NCBI RefSeq assembly: GCF_036370855.1
Contig: NC_088099.1
Coordinates: 77,603,218 to 77,667,217, forward strand
Length of the DNA stretch: 64,000 nt
Reading direction: 5' to 3'
Origin: Dromaius novaehollandiae
Lineage: Eukaryota > Chordata > Aves > Casuariiformes > Dromaiidae
The notes under the pieces were generated by a model. That model was not told where the DNA came from and ran no database searches. It saw only the letters and a program-made list of their open reading frames with translations. The position numbers were made by a program, and so were the translations under genes. Positions 9,669 through 22,163 of the stretch are shown here, piece by piece (positions within the stretch are counted from its first letter, which is position 1; each line of letters starts with the position of its first letter).

Positions 9669-12600
9669 TTTCAAGGATGGATCTTTGGAGCTGTGGGAGT
9701 TTGGTATTGTGCCCCAAAGGCTCTTGTAAATCCAGCTGCAGTTCTTGCTCATCATTTAGAAGATTAGCGGCTGATAAGCGACAATCAAGCCTTATTAGAA
9801 CAGGCTAAGGCAACAGGAAATGTTAATTGGGTAATTTAATGCACAAGGAGACAATGAATGCCTGCATTGTGGTTCAGATGTTGTTTCCTTATTGATTTGT
9901 TCATGTCTTATTTTGTGAAATTCTCACAAATTCTTCGTGGAGAGAGCACAAGATAAAGTCTAAGTTTAAAAACACCAGATTACTTTTGTTATTTCCTACA
10001 GCTTCACTTTGCTTCCTCTGTCACTAAGGGATCCATTTGTAGCCCCTGATCCTTGTCGAGGCAAAGAACGAAGACTCTCCTCTCCCCTGAGAACTCTGCA
10101 AAAAAGGGTGTTAGAGACCCAACTGCAACTGCAACTGCAACTGCAACTATCTGCAGTAACAAGGTACATTCGAAAATTCACCACGTAATTTTGGCAAAAA
10201 ATTGGGTGGAGCCAGTGAACAAAAACGTCATGGAAAACTCTCCAGTTTCAGCCTGTTTGCCCATAAATATTGAAGCCATACAGTGAACTGATATTCCACC
10301 ACCTTTCTTGTGTTATGGTTTTGTCTCTTAAAAGAATATCAAAATAATCTGTGTTCCCAGAGTGGCTCCCAGGCAGTCAAGACACTCTGTGTGTGTGCAT
10401 GAAGCAGCAACATTGTGACTTTGGGAGGAAGTCCAGCACAGTCTTGCTTTTCCTCTCGCCAGCTGGCAGCATTTAGCAAAGCTCTTTTCTATACCGCTAT
10501 TCTGAAGGAGATATGGAAATAGATGCAGGCCTGATCTTCCTCTACAAGTAAGGAAGATGATAAAAAACTCCCAGTATGAATATTTCTTTCCTCTCTAATG
10601 CCAGAATTAATCTGCTTACAAATGTGAATGCCTGGAACTCCAAAATCTCTCAGACGAATATCAGCTCCTCACTTGGATCCCATTTTAAGAGTTTCCTCCC
10701 TGAGGTATCTTTGCCACAACTGAACAGGAGGGAAAAGAGCATCTCTTGGAGTGGAAGGGGACATCTTTCCCTTTATTTAGCTGACCGAGGCACTCTCTCC
10801 CTCTCACTTTCTAATACTTGGAAGGATGACTTGGAAGATTGGGAGTGACAATTCATGGACATTTTGCCTTAATAATTTACATTTCCAGCTATATAAATAC
10901 TAAAATGCAGCTTGAAGGCATGCAAGCATCATTAATTTCAAATAAACATTGTACATTACGCTCTGTTTAACAGCATTCAGTCTCTCTTGCAGTCTACCTG
11001 GAGCAAGTCCAACAGATTCCTTTCAAGCTGGCAGCTAGGCAGCCATAGCTGGTGCTAGCAGATTAGCCCATTTCCTCTTCTGGACAAAAGGACACCCCAG
11101 TTCTCTTTCTCTGGGCTTTCTGTCTGCTCAAGTTCTGAGTACTGTAACCGCACTGAAATACAGTAATATTGTGTAAGCTGCCTACGGTCGTCCATTTCTG
11201 TAAGGATTCACATATTAAAAAGACATAATTAAAATGACATTTCAATACACAATAATTCAACAGATGTAAATACATTTCCTTATGAAAATGTTCACCATAA
11301 TGATTACATTAATTAATGTAAAATTGTTTCCCATCCCTCTATGTAATTCTTTGGGGGAAAAAAAGAGCATTGAAATATAACCCAGTTTAGTGCTCATCTA
11401 ATACAAGTAATATTTTATCTAAGATTTCTATTTTACCTGGGGATTTGTTAAAGAATGCTTGAATGTGAAAATAAATAAACAAATGGGTTTCCCTTAATGC
11501 CATAAATTTACATAGGAAATATTGTCCCTAAGGAAAGAAGTGTGTATCCTACAAAAACAGTTCTTAAAATTCAGATGTTGCTTTTTGCAGTCCTTTGCAA
11601 TTGGAATTTCCACCCAGGCAAGACTTTTACTGGCCAGTTTTAAGCTAGCTCTGCAATTTATGTTTATACATAAACAGCTCTGATTTTAATAGCTATCAAC
11701 TTCTTACACTTGATATATGGTCTTAAACATTTTTTGTCTCCAGAGACTATTTACTTTGCCAAGTATTGGCTCACTTTCAAGATTTATACTTCTCTAAGGA
11801 AGGACGTTTACAATAAAATATAATGTATTCTGTGGCTGTGAATGGTAACTAAACACTTCAGAGATATTTCACAACTGATAGTTATTTCCCTTTCACACCC
11901 AGCACTGTACTGTTTTAGTCTTACTAGACTTAGGTTTTTAAAGAAAACGGAAATGTCTAATTTGCCAAATATAGTGTTTCAGAGATCCAGTAATACTTAC
12001 TATAAGTTTCCTTCCACTGCAGCCAGTATAGGACTAACAATTTCACTTTAATTTTTTCCCAATAATATTTTAAAACGGTAAAGCTTGGGGGAGACATTTA
12101 TTCATTTACGGGACAGGAAGAACTCCTTGTTTTACAGAGTTCAAACCAGCTATCATGCCATGAACAGGAGTTGTTACAAAAGTATAAAACACAATGTCAA
12201 ACATATGAGTACTTACTCATTATTAGACATTTTTAACTCAGTCAATGAATGAAATTATATTTAGGTCAAAATATTTGGACCCAGTTTGCTGTTAACAATC
12301 ATTGGTGTCACTGCCTAAAGAAACCCAAAGGACAAGGAAAGGTTCTCAGAAAAAGTAGATCAAGTTATATCACCTTCATGCAACTGCTGTTACATTACTT
12401 CAGAAATAGCACTATGAAGATCTATCAATAGCTCTTTTAAAACGAGCTGAAAAGAATTCCATTATTGAAACAATCTGTAGATGCTACTTCAGTGACAAAG
12501 GGAAAAGCGTTCATTTGCTTCTTATTTTTAAGTTTCTTCAGTCATTTCAGCTTTTTAATATAGCTTTTCATATGAATCTATTTTTGGTAAATAGGTAGTT

Positions 12601-15552
12601 TAGTTTCACACAACTCCTTTACAGAGGAAAAGGAAAGATGGCTCTTGGTTGCTCCCTTTTAATCTGTTATCACCACTTCTCAAAGAGCAGAAGGCACCAA
12701 AGCACTGAAAGGAAACATGCTGCACCAGGTCCATGTCCCACTCTCCCTCACGGGCTGGGGAATCGAAGGGATGAGATCTGAGAGGGTCTCTCATTACCCT
12801 GGAGTAGAAGGTCATGCAGCCTGTCCATGAATAATTGTGGTGAAGTTTTAAATTTAAATTATTTGTAAGATTATAATTTCAGGTTACTTGGCTTGAGGGT
12901 TACTTGAGATGAGGGAAACATTCCCTACAATTTCTGTAAGAGACTCTAAAACCATCTAGGTCGAAGTAACAATATCTTCAATTATCCACTAGGAATTCTT
13001 CCCATGGCTGTCCTCCCTCTCCCACCCATCTTACAGGGATTTTTCTGGAGCAAACGGTACAGTTTAAACAGTAGACAAAATAAAAAACTGAACAAAGCAG
13101 CAGAACAGAAGTATGAAGAGAAAAAAGTGGCAGTTACTTAAATCAGTTAATAACAGATTTAGAATCAATCAATGGGAATAATCGGAAGTCCGTAAGAGAT
13201 CAAAAAAAAATATATATACTTGCAGATTTCATCCCTGTAGGAGAAAGGCATAGAAATGGAGACTTGATTCAGCTTATGACTCAAAAAACATGAAAATGCT
13301 TACTTAACTTTAAAAGTAAATGCTCAAGAAGTTCTTCATGCTCTGTCAACATGAAGTTTATTCTTGGAGCTGGTAGTTTGTGTTGCAAAGATCATTTGAA
13401 ACATGACCAGTGAATTTCCAGAAAAAATTTGAGCAGGATGTAAAGGAATTCTAGAAATCTATTTTAAGATACAAAGCTAGTAATTTTACTGTGGTGCACT
13501 TTACTTATTTATATTGAAACAAGGATATAAATCTGACAGAAATTTTGTACCAGTCCAATAGAGGACTTGAAAAAGACAGCAGCTGAGATAATTAATTTCT
13601 GATTATTCATGTTTATTTTATCCATTTTCTGATGAATTTTAAATTGCATATGGAATATTTTTAAGAAGTGAGATGCTGAAGAATATAGATATATTACTAA
13701 TAAAACTCCTGCTGCCTACTGTGCTTAAAATGTGTATTCGTACAAAGAGGTTAATGGTATTCTGATTCTCAGATAATCTTTTTTAAAACTGCTGACTTAC
13801 AAACTGTTTATGAGATTAATAGCACTGAAAACATCTAAAGATAATAGGATTACAATTTAATACTAACTAAGTGTTTCTTGGGGGTCTGCTATAGCAATGC
13901 TTCATCTCTTGGATACACTAGAGTAATTAGTCTGTAGTGGCATACAGTGGTGATACATGATAACTGCAGCTTTTTCTTGATATAATTAGGGCTTTACCAT
14001 TGTAATGTCTGTCAAAAACAAAGTGCAGAGCAAGCAGGCAATGCTCTTGCTCTAAGCTGATTAGGAAGGCACGAATTCTCAAAGGGTATCATGCAGACTC
14101 AAACGTATGGGAAAGTTTTTTTCTTTTCGCCCACACAGTAGGATTAGAAAAAACATCTACTCTTATATGTACTCTACTCCAGGACTGGCTATATTGCACA
14201 ATCTCTTTAAAAGAGCTGTTATAGGCTAAGGGGACCAGAGATGATGGGTATGCTGGCTGCTGGACAGAAGATAAAGGGAGTGGCAGCTCTCACGCCTATG
14301 ATACAAAATTTTTCCTCCTCATTTTGCTAAATAAATGTACCTATATGACTTATATGGCCTATTCTGCCCCATATTCTCATTCCATCTTGGATGACAGTAT
14401 AATTCAATTCTGCTTTAACATATGACTGCAGTAAATTACAGTATGCCTGAGGGATATGTGGCAGCGTGCTCCCCTTGTATCTGATCAAGCCACACCTGAC
14501 GCATCAGTCACAGCTAATTAGGACAGTAAAGTGAGGGTTGTAGATACTTGCCTCCTTTTGTAGATATTTGTAACAGAAATATTAAGAGTATGACTAAAAT
14601 GTAAATGGAAATCTGTACGTGTGAAAGAACCAGAAGACGCAGCAGAGCAAAGGTTACAAGACCAGCATGGATTTATAACCAAGGACAGAGTCAACAGCAG
14701 GCAAACTAGTAAACATTGAAGAAGGTGCTGTTAATTTCCTACGCTATCATAAGAGAAAAACACAGCAACAGCTGGAAGAGCATTGGACAAATCTCACTTG
14801 CAAAAAGTGGCATCATTTTGAAAGAGGTAAGAAGCCAGCAACAGTGCATGAGACTCTGTAACCTCTCTCAACTCACTGGGGTATGTTGCTGAAGAGGTAC
14901 AATCCCCAGGAGGAAAATGAAAGCTTTTAAGAGATTAGAAAAGAAGGCTAGCCAAAATAAAAGCATATATTTTCATAACCATTTGAGGAGGGATATTTTT
15001 ATAATCTCCATGTGCAGTACAAAGGTTGAGAATTTGATGTAGATAAGTGGCAGCCAAGTCCTGTCTCCCACAGAAAGTTAGTAGGATTTAAATGCCTGTC
15101 ATTTGCACATTTTAAAATCTGCCTTTTAGGTAATGTGGAGTTTTGCACAAACAACTTCTGTATTTTGATTACAAGCTTCTGCTCACCTAGAAAATTCAGA
15201 TCCACAGAGGATCTCATTAATGCATGCACTTAAAAGTAGTGTTATGTTGAATATTGATCCCTTCCACACCTTCATTCTGTTCAACTGTTCAGATTTCCAG
15301 CTATATTTACACCGTGATTGTGACTCCTTTTCTTGCTAGGGGATATCTTTATACAAGTAAGAAAGGGGTTAACGACGAAAAAAAGATAATGACACAAAGA
15401 GTGAAAAACAATAACAAAGTCATCTCTGCAATACATAGAAAATAAAAATAGGGACTGGGGCTGTAGTATGCAATTTCTCTCAATTTGAAGATCTTTCTAG
15501 TTATACAAACCCCATTAGATTAGTATCTATTAGATTAGTATATCTGAGCCTA
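9669..15552. other. Intergenic stretch, no gene recognised
   Basis: AT-rich DNA with only short chance frames. It includes a small AACTGC hexanucleotide repeat at 10121-10148. The segment 9745-9935 is rich in homeodomain-, SOX- and GATA-like words and could be a conserved non-coding element, but this cannot be tested without alignment. Confidence 0.4.
10121..10148. repeat. (AACTGC)n microsatellite
   Basis: Four and a half tandem units of AACTGC. The unit length is a multiple of three, so open frames pass through it on both strands (Thr-Ala repeats one way, Cys-Ser the other). These frames are artefacts of the repeat. Confidence 0.9.
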
Positions 15553-15559
15553 CTTTACA

Positions 15560-15670
15560 CTCACACTACCCCTGTGAGGTAGAAAATTTTATCTGGGGGG
15601 AACCAAGTCCACAGGAAACTAAGCAAGCTGTCCAAGGTCACACAGCAGAGAACTGCCCCTGGGACTTTCT
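15560..15670 (-). mobile_element. MIR-like SINE fragment
   Basis: The + strand reads CCCCTGTGAGGTAGAAAATT, later AGGAAACTAAGCAAGCTG and CCAAGGTCACACAGCAGAG. This is the complement of the MIR core (vertebrate V-SINE/MIR type), whose inverted form carries GAGGAAACTGAGG and AAGGTCACACAGC. It is old and diverged. Confidence 0.6.
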
Positions 15671-15693
15671 AGCTAGCATGGATAGAGACATCC

Positions 15694-15715
15694 TTTTTTT
15701 TTTTTTTTTTTTTTT
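15694..15715. repeat. Poly(T) tract, 22 nt
   Basis: Uninterrupted T run just after the MIR-like fragment. No retrocopy body is visible next to it. Confidence 0.9.
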
Positions 15716-16230
15716 CCTAGAGAGTCACAGAAGCACAAAATACACCTTTTAAGTCATTCCCACAACAAGACTCACTGACTGTTCTCACTTCTTGACCCTC
15801 TGCTCATCCACTGATATATTCAAGGGTGGGTTCGCAGACCCTGCCAAGATGTGCCCTAAGAGCTGTGCAGCACCATCCAGATACTGGCTTCCCTCATTTG
15901 GAGGTCTACCCCCGAAACTAAATTCCCCAGCTTGAGGACACACAGAGGAAATCAAGAACAGAAGAGCCCCATACCTGTGAAGCATACAGTAATAAACAGT
16001 AAAAATACGTGACCACCTGCAAACAAACACCAATAGAATAATGAGGAGAAGACAGGAAGCGGAAGGTAGGATTCGTGTTCATGAGGGAAAGCAAGGGCAG
16101 TGAACCTGTGGACTGAAGGAAAAATCTCCTAAACAAGGAGCAGCCATAAGCAGCTCCAGTAGAGAGGGGGAAGCACAATGTTTTAACACATGGTTCCCCT
16201 TATAAGCACTCCTTAACAACAATGAATTGT
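15716..16230. other. Intergenic stretch, no gene recognised
   Basis: Short overlapping frames of 82-86 codons on the - strand lack any motif and are taken as chance. Confidence 0.4.
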
Positions 16231-16234
16231 GTCA

Positions 16235-16415
16235 CATAATCATAGAAATGCTAGCCAGAAAGGACCTCTGCAGGTCACTTCCACACAAAGTGAGATTGTT
16301 GCCAACACTAGATTGGGTCAGCTGTAGCTTTGTCCAGCTGAGTTTTGAAAACCTTAAAGGAGGGAGGTATTTTGAAATGTTTTCAATGATTTCAACAGAA
16401 TTGTGAAGTTTAAAC
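16235..16415 (-). mobile_element. CR1 LINE 3' fragment
   Basis: The + strand begins AATCATAGAAATG followed by AAGGACCTCTGCAGGTCA and TTTTGAAAACCTTAAAGGAG. This is the inverted 3' end of sauropsid CR1 LINEs (ATTCTATGATT terminus, then AGGTCATC-like and AACCTCTAAGGA-like words). The copy is 5'-truncated, as usual for CR1. Confidence 0.75.
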
Positions 16416-19400
16416 ACTTAGAAAAATCTGTGTATAAAACCATAAGGCTAGACAGTTCCTCCACCAGTGGTAAGAAAGACCTTTCTTTGCTCTTTGACTG
16501 CTCTTTGAACCCATAATGATTAAGTTTATGTAATCTGTATCAAAAGGTTATCAACATACCTAGTACAAGCTAGTTTATTGCTCCTTCCCTATGGGAGCAA
16601 TAAAAGCTCCTACAGGTGAAACTGTGCATCAGAAGGAATCTTATGCCTTATGAGGAATGGAATAATAGCAACGGGACAGCATCCATTGCAGGCATATCCT
16701 GCTTTGACTATAGTAGTATATCTGCAGTGCATATATAAGTGTCTAAATGGATTCCTTCTTGCGACATTTGCAAAAGCGAAATGATTCACTTCACATGGAG
16801 ACAAGTTTAGCCCTCTCAGGAGGTGTTTTTGGCTGCTGCTACTGATGTTATTCACTTATAACGAGCTGGCTAGCAAAAATATTAAACATTAATGTATTTC
16901 AATTGCACTATTGACTGTGCATTTTAAATAGACTCTACTATACTCTCTTGGTAGAAAGATTTGTTTTACTTTAGCAATATATAGGGCTGTGTTTTCAGTA
17001 CTTTTTCTTTGTTTAACAAGAAGCTCTCTTACTGAAAACCCAGTAGACCACAAAACCAGTCAGGGGCTTTTATCTGGGATGTCTGACCCATTGGCTGACA
17101 ATAATTAGTTCAGGTTAATTACAGCAAATCTGTAGACTTGCAGCCTGAAATCATCTCATCCCCTAAGCTGAACCCTCCAGAGGTTTCTTTTATGAGCTCT
17201 GCATCCTAAGGGTGGACTTAAAGTAATGAATTTGTCTCTAATAAGATTCATAGGTTTGTTCCCTAAGCAATGGTGTCAGTTATAGAATCTAACACTGATG
17301 GCTTATTTTGCTGAAAATAGGGAAACTGAGAGTTTTTAATGAAGCAAGCAGGATTTTTAACATTTTTGTTTAACTCTTTGCACTGTTGAAAAGTATAAAA
17401 ATACAATTATGTGAAATATCATATAACTTTCTATATATTTGTCCGTGTGCCAATAGCTAATTTCCTTCTGTTCTATAAGGGAAAAGGTTAATGTAATGAC
17501 TTCAAGATTTCATTTGGAAATGTTCCAGAAGAGTGTCTGAGTATTTGCTGCACTTTATGGCAGGAAGTAATAAGAGAGGTTATATATTGGTGAAAAATGT
17601 TCCATGTACCGAGAAGATTAATACTGGAGAAAGGCACAGGGGGCACAAGCCTGAGGCTTCCCTCTCAATTCTGACACCATATAATATGTCCGCACTTGAT
17701 AGGTGCCCTTCTGTAGTTAGTTCTTAATCATTAACAAAGCAGACAGTAAGTCTTTTGGGGACATGGTATCAGGAGAAGAGAGGAAACCAATCGTAGGATT
17801 GTCTTCTATTCTACAACTCAGTGGCAAACACCTCCAACTAGGAACCCTGGATCAGATCGTATTGGTATCAGCACTGTATCTACACAGAGACGTAACCCAG
17901 TAAAGTCCTCCAAGGGGCTGACTCTGTCTTGAGCATTTCAATGTTAATATTAATTTTTGTGCATAGTTATTGTACTTAAGGTTTCTGGAAGATGAACCAC
18001 CAAACCACAGCTTTATTTCAGAATTTTGTTTCACAGGAATTTTATTACATGTGAAAGATTTATTTCATAAATCCTCTTATTCTGATGAGCTGTAGTAGTA
18101 GCTATGGATACAATAGATTCCTAAAGGAAATTACTCACACCTAACTCTTGTCTTACGGAAATTCTTGGGGTTTTAGTGTCTTTTAATAGAATTATTTTCC
18201 TCTTTTTTCTGCTTAGAGGGAAATAATACACATAAAGATATCTCTGGAATCCAAGAAAGTTTCCATTACACAAGGATGAAAATCTCTTGCTTTACCATGC
18301 CTTTAACTTTGCAGTGCCTTCCGTTAATTCAGACTTTGAAATCGACTTATGATTCAAACCCTATTCCTGTTGTCCTGTTTTTGGAAGGCCCTTTGGCATA
18401 CAAAGTATTTGTGCCATTTTTGGCTGGATTGTACTTTGGAGAGCACAGCTCCCCAAACCTACAAGTACATTCTGTCAGATCCTGCCAAGGTGGTGGACAT
18501 GTGATGATGACTCCAACTTTCTGTAGACGATTCCATAATTCTTACAGTTCTCCCAGCTTCTTGGGTATCAGCTGCACACTGCTGTGGTCCTCTGTTCTCT
18601 ATCCTGAACCTGTCTGGTCTGGCAGAACAGGGGACTCATGTGCTGCTTGCTGTGGAGTTAACCTCAGTACGAAAGTGAGATATCCTGGTCCTGATGCTTA
18701 TATGCATACCTCCAGATCCCCTGCCTGACATGTTTTAGGACCACAATCTGAGTCACAAAGCTAAGCTTTCAAGGTCATTTCAGTTATTGATTTTACGAAT
18801 TTTAATAATTAAATTATTAGTTTGCCTTTAATAAAGTTGAAAGCAGGAACAACATTCCAAGACTCTTAATTCCACTGAAAAGAGATTGCTGAGATTGGAA
18901 TTTGAGTAGCCATCCCTGGAACAGTGCATGTAGTTAATGGCTGCAGGCACAGTACAACATAGTACAGCAGCTTCTAACGCTTAAAATGAAATGTATCTAA
19001 ATAAGGATATCTATCACTAGGTATCACCTTCCATTGTTGATAGACCACTGCAACATTATTCAGACCAGAACTTCTTCCATTCAGCAGCCAGGCACCACAT
19101 AGGCAAGTCAAGTTTTCAAAAATACTTTTAAATCAGCTTTGGTCTGTCTGCACTTTCAACTCGGGGGAGAGTTGAGCCTCCATGCTCATTCCTTGCTGCT
19201 AAGCTGAATGACAAAATCAAAGAGCTAAATGGGGAGCCTGGGTTAACATGGATACAAGCTGTTGGGGTGAACCTACAGATTCATTTCCAGTAAATGAGAC
19301 AGGCATCAGACAGTACAGACTGCCAGCTTCAGTGGTGGTCTAGCTCACACTGGAAGCAGGGGTTGAAGGCTGTATATCTCTTCACCTATCCCAAGTCAAT

Positions 19401-21780
19401 TAGTTTACTGAATTCTCACCTTTTATTGACTGTCATGCATAATCTTCCACTGATGTCTACTCTGAAGGTTGCTTATCTAATGAAGTCTGTTTCAATGTGC
19501 ATTTGAAGCAATAAAGGCATCCATTAGGCAGCATAGTGTTTAGAAAAAAAAGTGTAGTGGAAATGTCAGTTAGGTGATGCAAGATTAAAGAGAAAACTCT
19601 CTTCTATAGCTTAAGCAATATGGTGATAACAGAGCTGATCAGGTGCTTGCAGTGACCCACCTTTTTAGTTGGAAAAAATACTGGATTTTATATTTTCCTG
19701 AGAGGTCCCGGATTGATTTTTGGGGAGGGAAACCTATACCTAAAAAAGCAAATGGACAGATGACCAGATGGTCAAACACTTCATGCAAACACTTCAATCC
19801 AAACTGCTGTCTTCACTGTTTTAGGGCAGGGATTTGAACCTACAAATCAGATGTTACTAGCAGTTATTCACTCTGAAAATGAGAGTGTCTGTCTCCCCAC
19901 CTATAAACCCTTTGAAGAAAAGCAGCTGAAGACTGCATCTACAATAAGTGCTAGAGCACTTGTCTTAAACACTTGAGACAGACACTTGGACCTGGGATTC
20001 ACATTAGTGGGTGGGGGGAGGAATCAACCACAAAAAAGGCTCAATTTTGTTCTGACGTCAAATCAAATCAAAATTCTACAACCTCTATTATCTCTCTAAA
20101 AAAAAGAACACCTAAAAACTTGTTTTTCAGGTGGACAGACAAGTGATATTAATTACTTAGAAAGCTATTGTTGCCACCTCTCTGAGAACATTTCCATTCT
20201 GAAGTTAGCATGCAGTGCTCTGCTTATGTGAGACACATACTAGACTTGGTCATACTGATTCTGTTAACTCAGTGCTGGAACATATTTTGTCACAAAGCAA
20301 CTGCTCCTTGCACAAAGATTGTGGAACGGCTCAGGTGAACAGAATATCCCTCTCCCACTCCCGTATTGCAGCCAGAGCTCTCCTCACACAGAACCTGCAA
20401 CCTCTTAATTGTCTTATTCTCATTTATATGATAAGTGGTTCATTTCCTTTATTGTGGTTGAATCCGCTCCCTATATTACAAGAAAACTGGAGCTGCAGAG
20501 AGTGCTTGATTGGATTTCATTGCTGCAGGCCATTTCTTAAACAGGTTACAGGTTGACAAACACAGAAGGGGGATCAATATCCATCCTTTGCCTCATTGAC
20601 AAGCTAATCTTTTCAGTAAACATTTCATCAGTACCTGCCATTTGTATACATACCTGCCTCATGAGAATGGAGAAAGCTCTGCTTTGTAAGGTTTAGGTAA
20701 CTAATAAATGAAAAGACAAGAATATAGATGGGGCAAATCACCAAGATAGCATCTTTCAGAAAATAGCCTTTCATTGCCTGCAGCATATATCCAAGCACAT
20801 TTTCAACCATTCTTAATTTTAATTAGGCTGCATTACACTCAGACCTGGTGTCAGCTTCTGTTTCTGTAACTCAGCTTGTACTGTTCTGTCTAAAAGGCCT
20901 GCCCTTCAGTCTGAAATCTTCAACTACGTTACAAATGCTTTCAAAGATCAGCCTTGTCAGAATTAGAGATACTAAATGAGCTCAGCAAATTTAACTGAGG
21001 AACCAAACTGCCCGTTTTCAATGTAGTGAACCTACCTGCTTTTTGCTTATTCCACTGTAGATGAGAAGACCCAGCACAATAAAGTCAATAAAGTTACATC
21101 CACCTCTCTCGTCACACAGAAAAGAACAATTTTGACTTGGTTTTAATAAAGCTGAGGCTCTCCTAATTATTTGAATATCATGATTCAGGCTCCAAAAGAA
21201 AACAAGATATTTATTTCAAATGTGTTTGGAGACATCTTTTTTGTTTGCTTTTGTGTCACACATTGAAATTTCCTTTCCCCTTGCACCACAGCTATGCGAT
21301 CTAGAATCTGGCATAATCTGTTATATAAGTGAGGGATAAGATTATCACTATGTTTAGGCTTCTCTTATAGTCCTGCCTATTAGAAGTCCATGTTTGTATG
21401 GCATATGTTGCAAGAATTGGCAAGGCTTAATTTCAGTCTAGCCTGATAGCATGAGGACATTCACTGCAGAGTCTAGTGCAAAGGCACATGGACAACACTT
21501 TGGGTTCAAAGAAAAAGAAAACAATCCTGCTGTTTATACTTTAGTAATAAGTATATTACTATCTTCCTATCTCCAATATCAGATAGACAGAAATAACCAA
21601 TGCAAACAGTCTGTAAAGCATGACAGGTAATCAATTTCTTTTACAATCCTTTCCTCTGCTTCTCAGCTAGAAAGCTACTATTAGTTGCACTAGAGGATTG
21701 CACTATTTCTTTTCGCGCTCCTGAAATGCATCTAGCAGCAGTGGCAATGGTTCAGGAAACACACATGAACAGAGCTGCTT
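16416..21780. other. Intergenic stretch, no gene recognised
   Basis: Includes a 150-codon open frame on the + strand at 18276-18728 with no recognisable motif, and a TAATTA-rich segment near 17080-17180. The DNA at 19825-19990 contains GGATTTGAACC and may be an old SINE remnant. Nothing is firm enough to call a gene. Confidence 0.4.
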
Positions 21781-21781
21781 T

Positions 21782-22150
21782 TTATGGGGAGAAATCTCCC
21801 TTCATTGTGCTGGCCTCAGCCTTTTCACTAAGGCTAATAACAGTGGGTGTGCTAGTACAAATTGACCATGGTACCCATGCTACTTTATCTAAGCAGCTTC
21901 TGATTGTTACAGGCCTTGGCATTCCTCCAACTTTAGACAACTTTAAGGCTTCTAAACTAACTTCATACAGAACTGCCAGCTGGTCATTAAGATGGGAGAT
22001 AACAGTCATACCAACACAATTAGGATGCAGTACCAATGCTGCCAATGGTGAATGCTCATTCCTTTTGGCATCTTTAATCTGCCATTCTGCAAAGTCTTAC
22101 AAAGCAGAAAAATGCCCTGCAATAATTTTGGAGATCAAACTGCATCTTCT
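21782..22150 (-). pseudogene. Possible decayed coding relic, identity unknown
   Basis: On the - strand, one frame encodes about 100 residues ending at TAA near 21780, with non-biased composition (for example LAALVLHPNCVGMTVISHLN, and VAWVPWSICTSTPTVISLSE). Upstream the same frame passes a TAA and continues with SLISKIIAGHFSAL; a further shift gives VSEEREDAV. Conservative-looking residue use across two breaks suggests a decayed processed gene or transposon ORF. The + strand is also open for 145 codons here, so chance is possible. I do not recognise a family. Confidence 0.3.
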
Positions 22151-22163
22151 CTTTCCTCACTAA

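Noticed and set aside
9996-10286. Thr-Ala and Cys-Ser repeat proteins on opposite strands
   Set aside because: Both come from the AACTGC microsatellite.
15694-15715. Poly(T) as the tail of an inserted retrogene
   Set aside because: No coding or SINE body with target-site duplication adjoins it on the expected side beyond the separate MIR-like relic.
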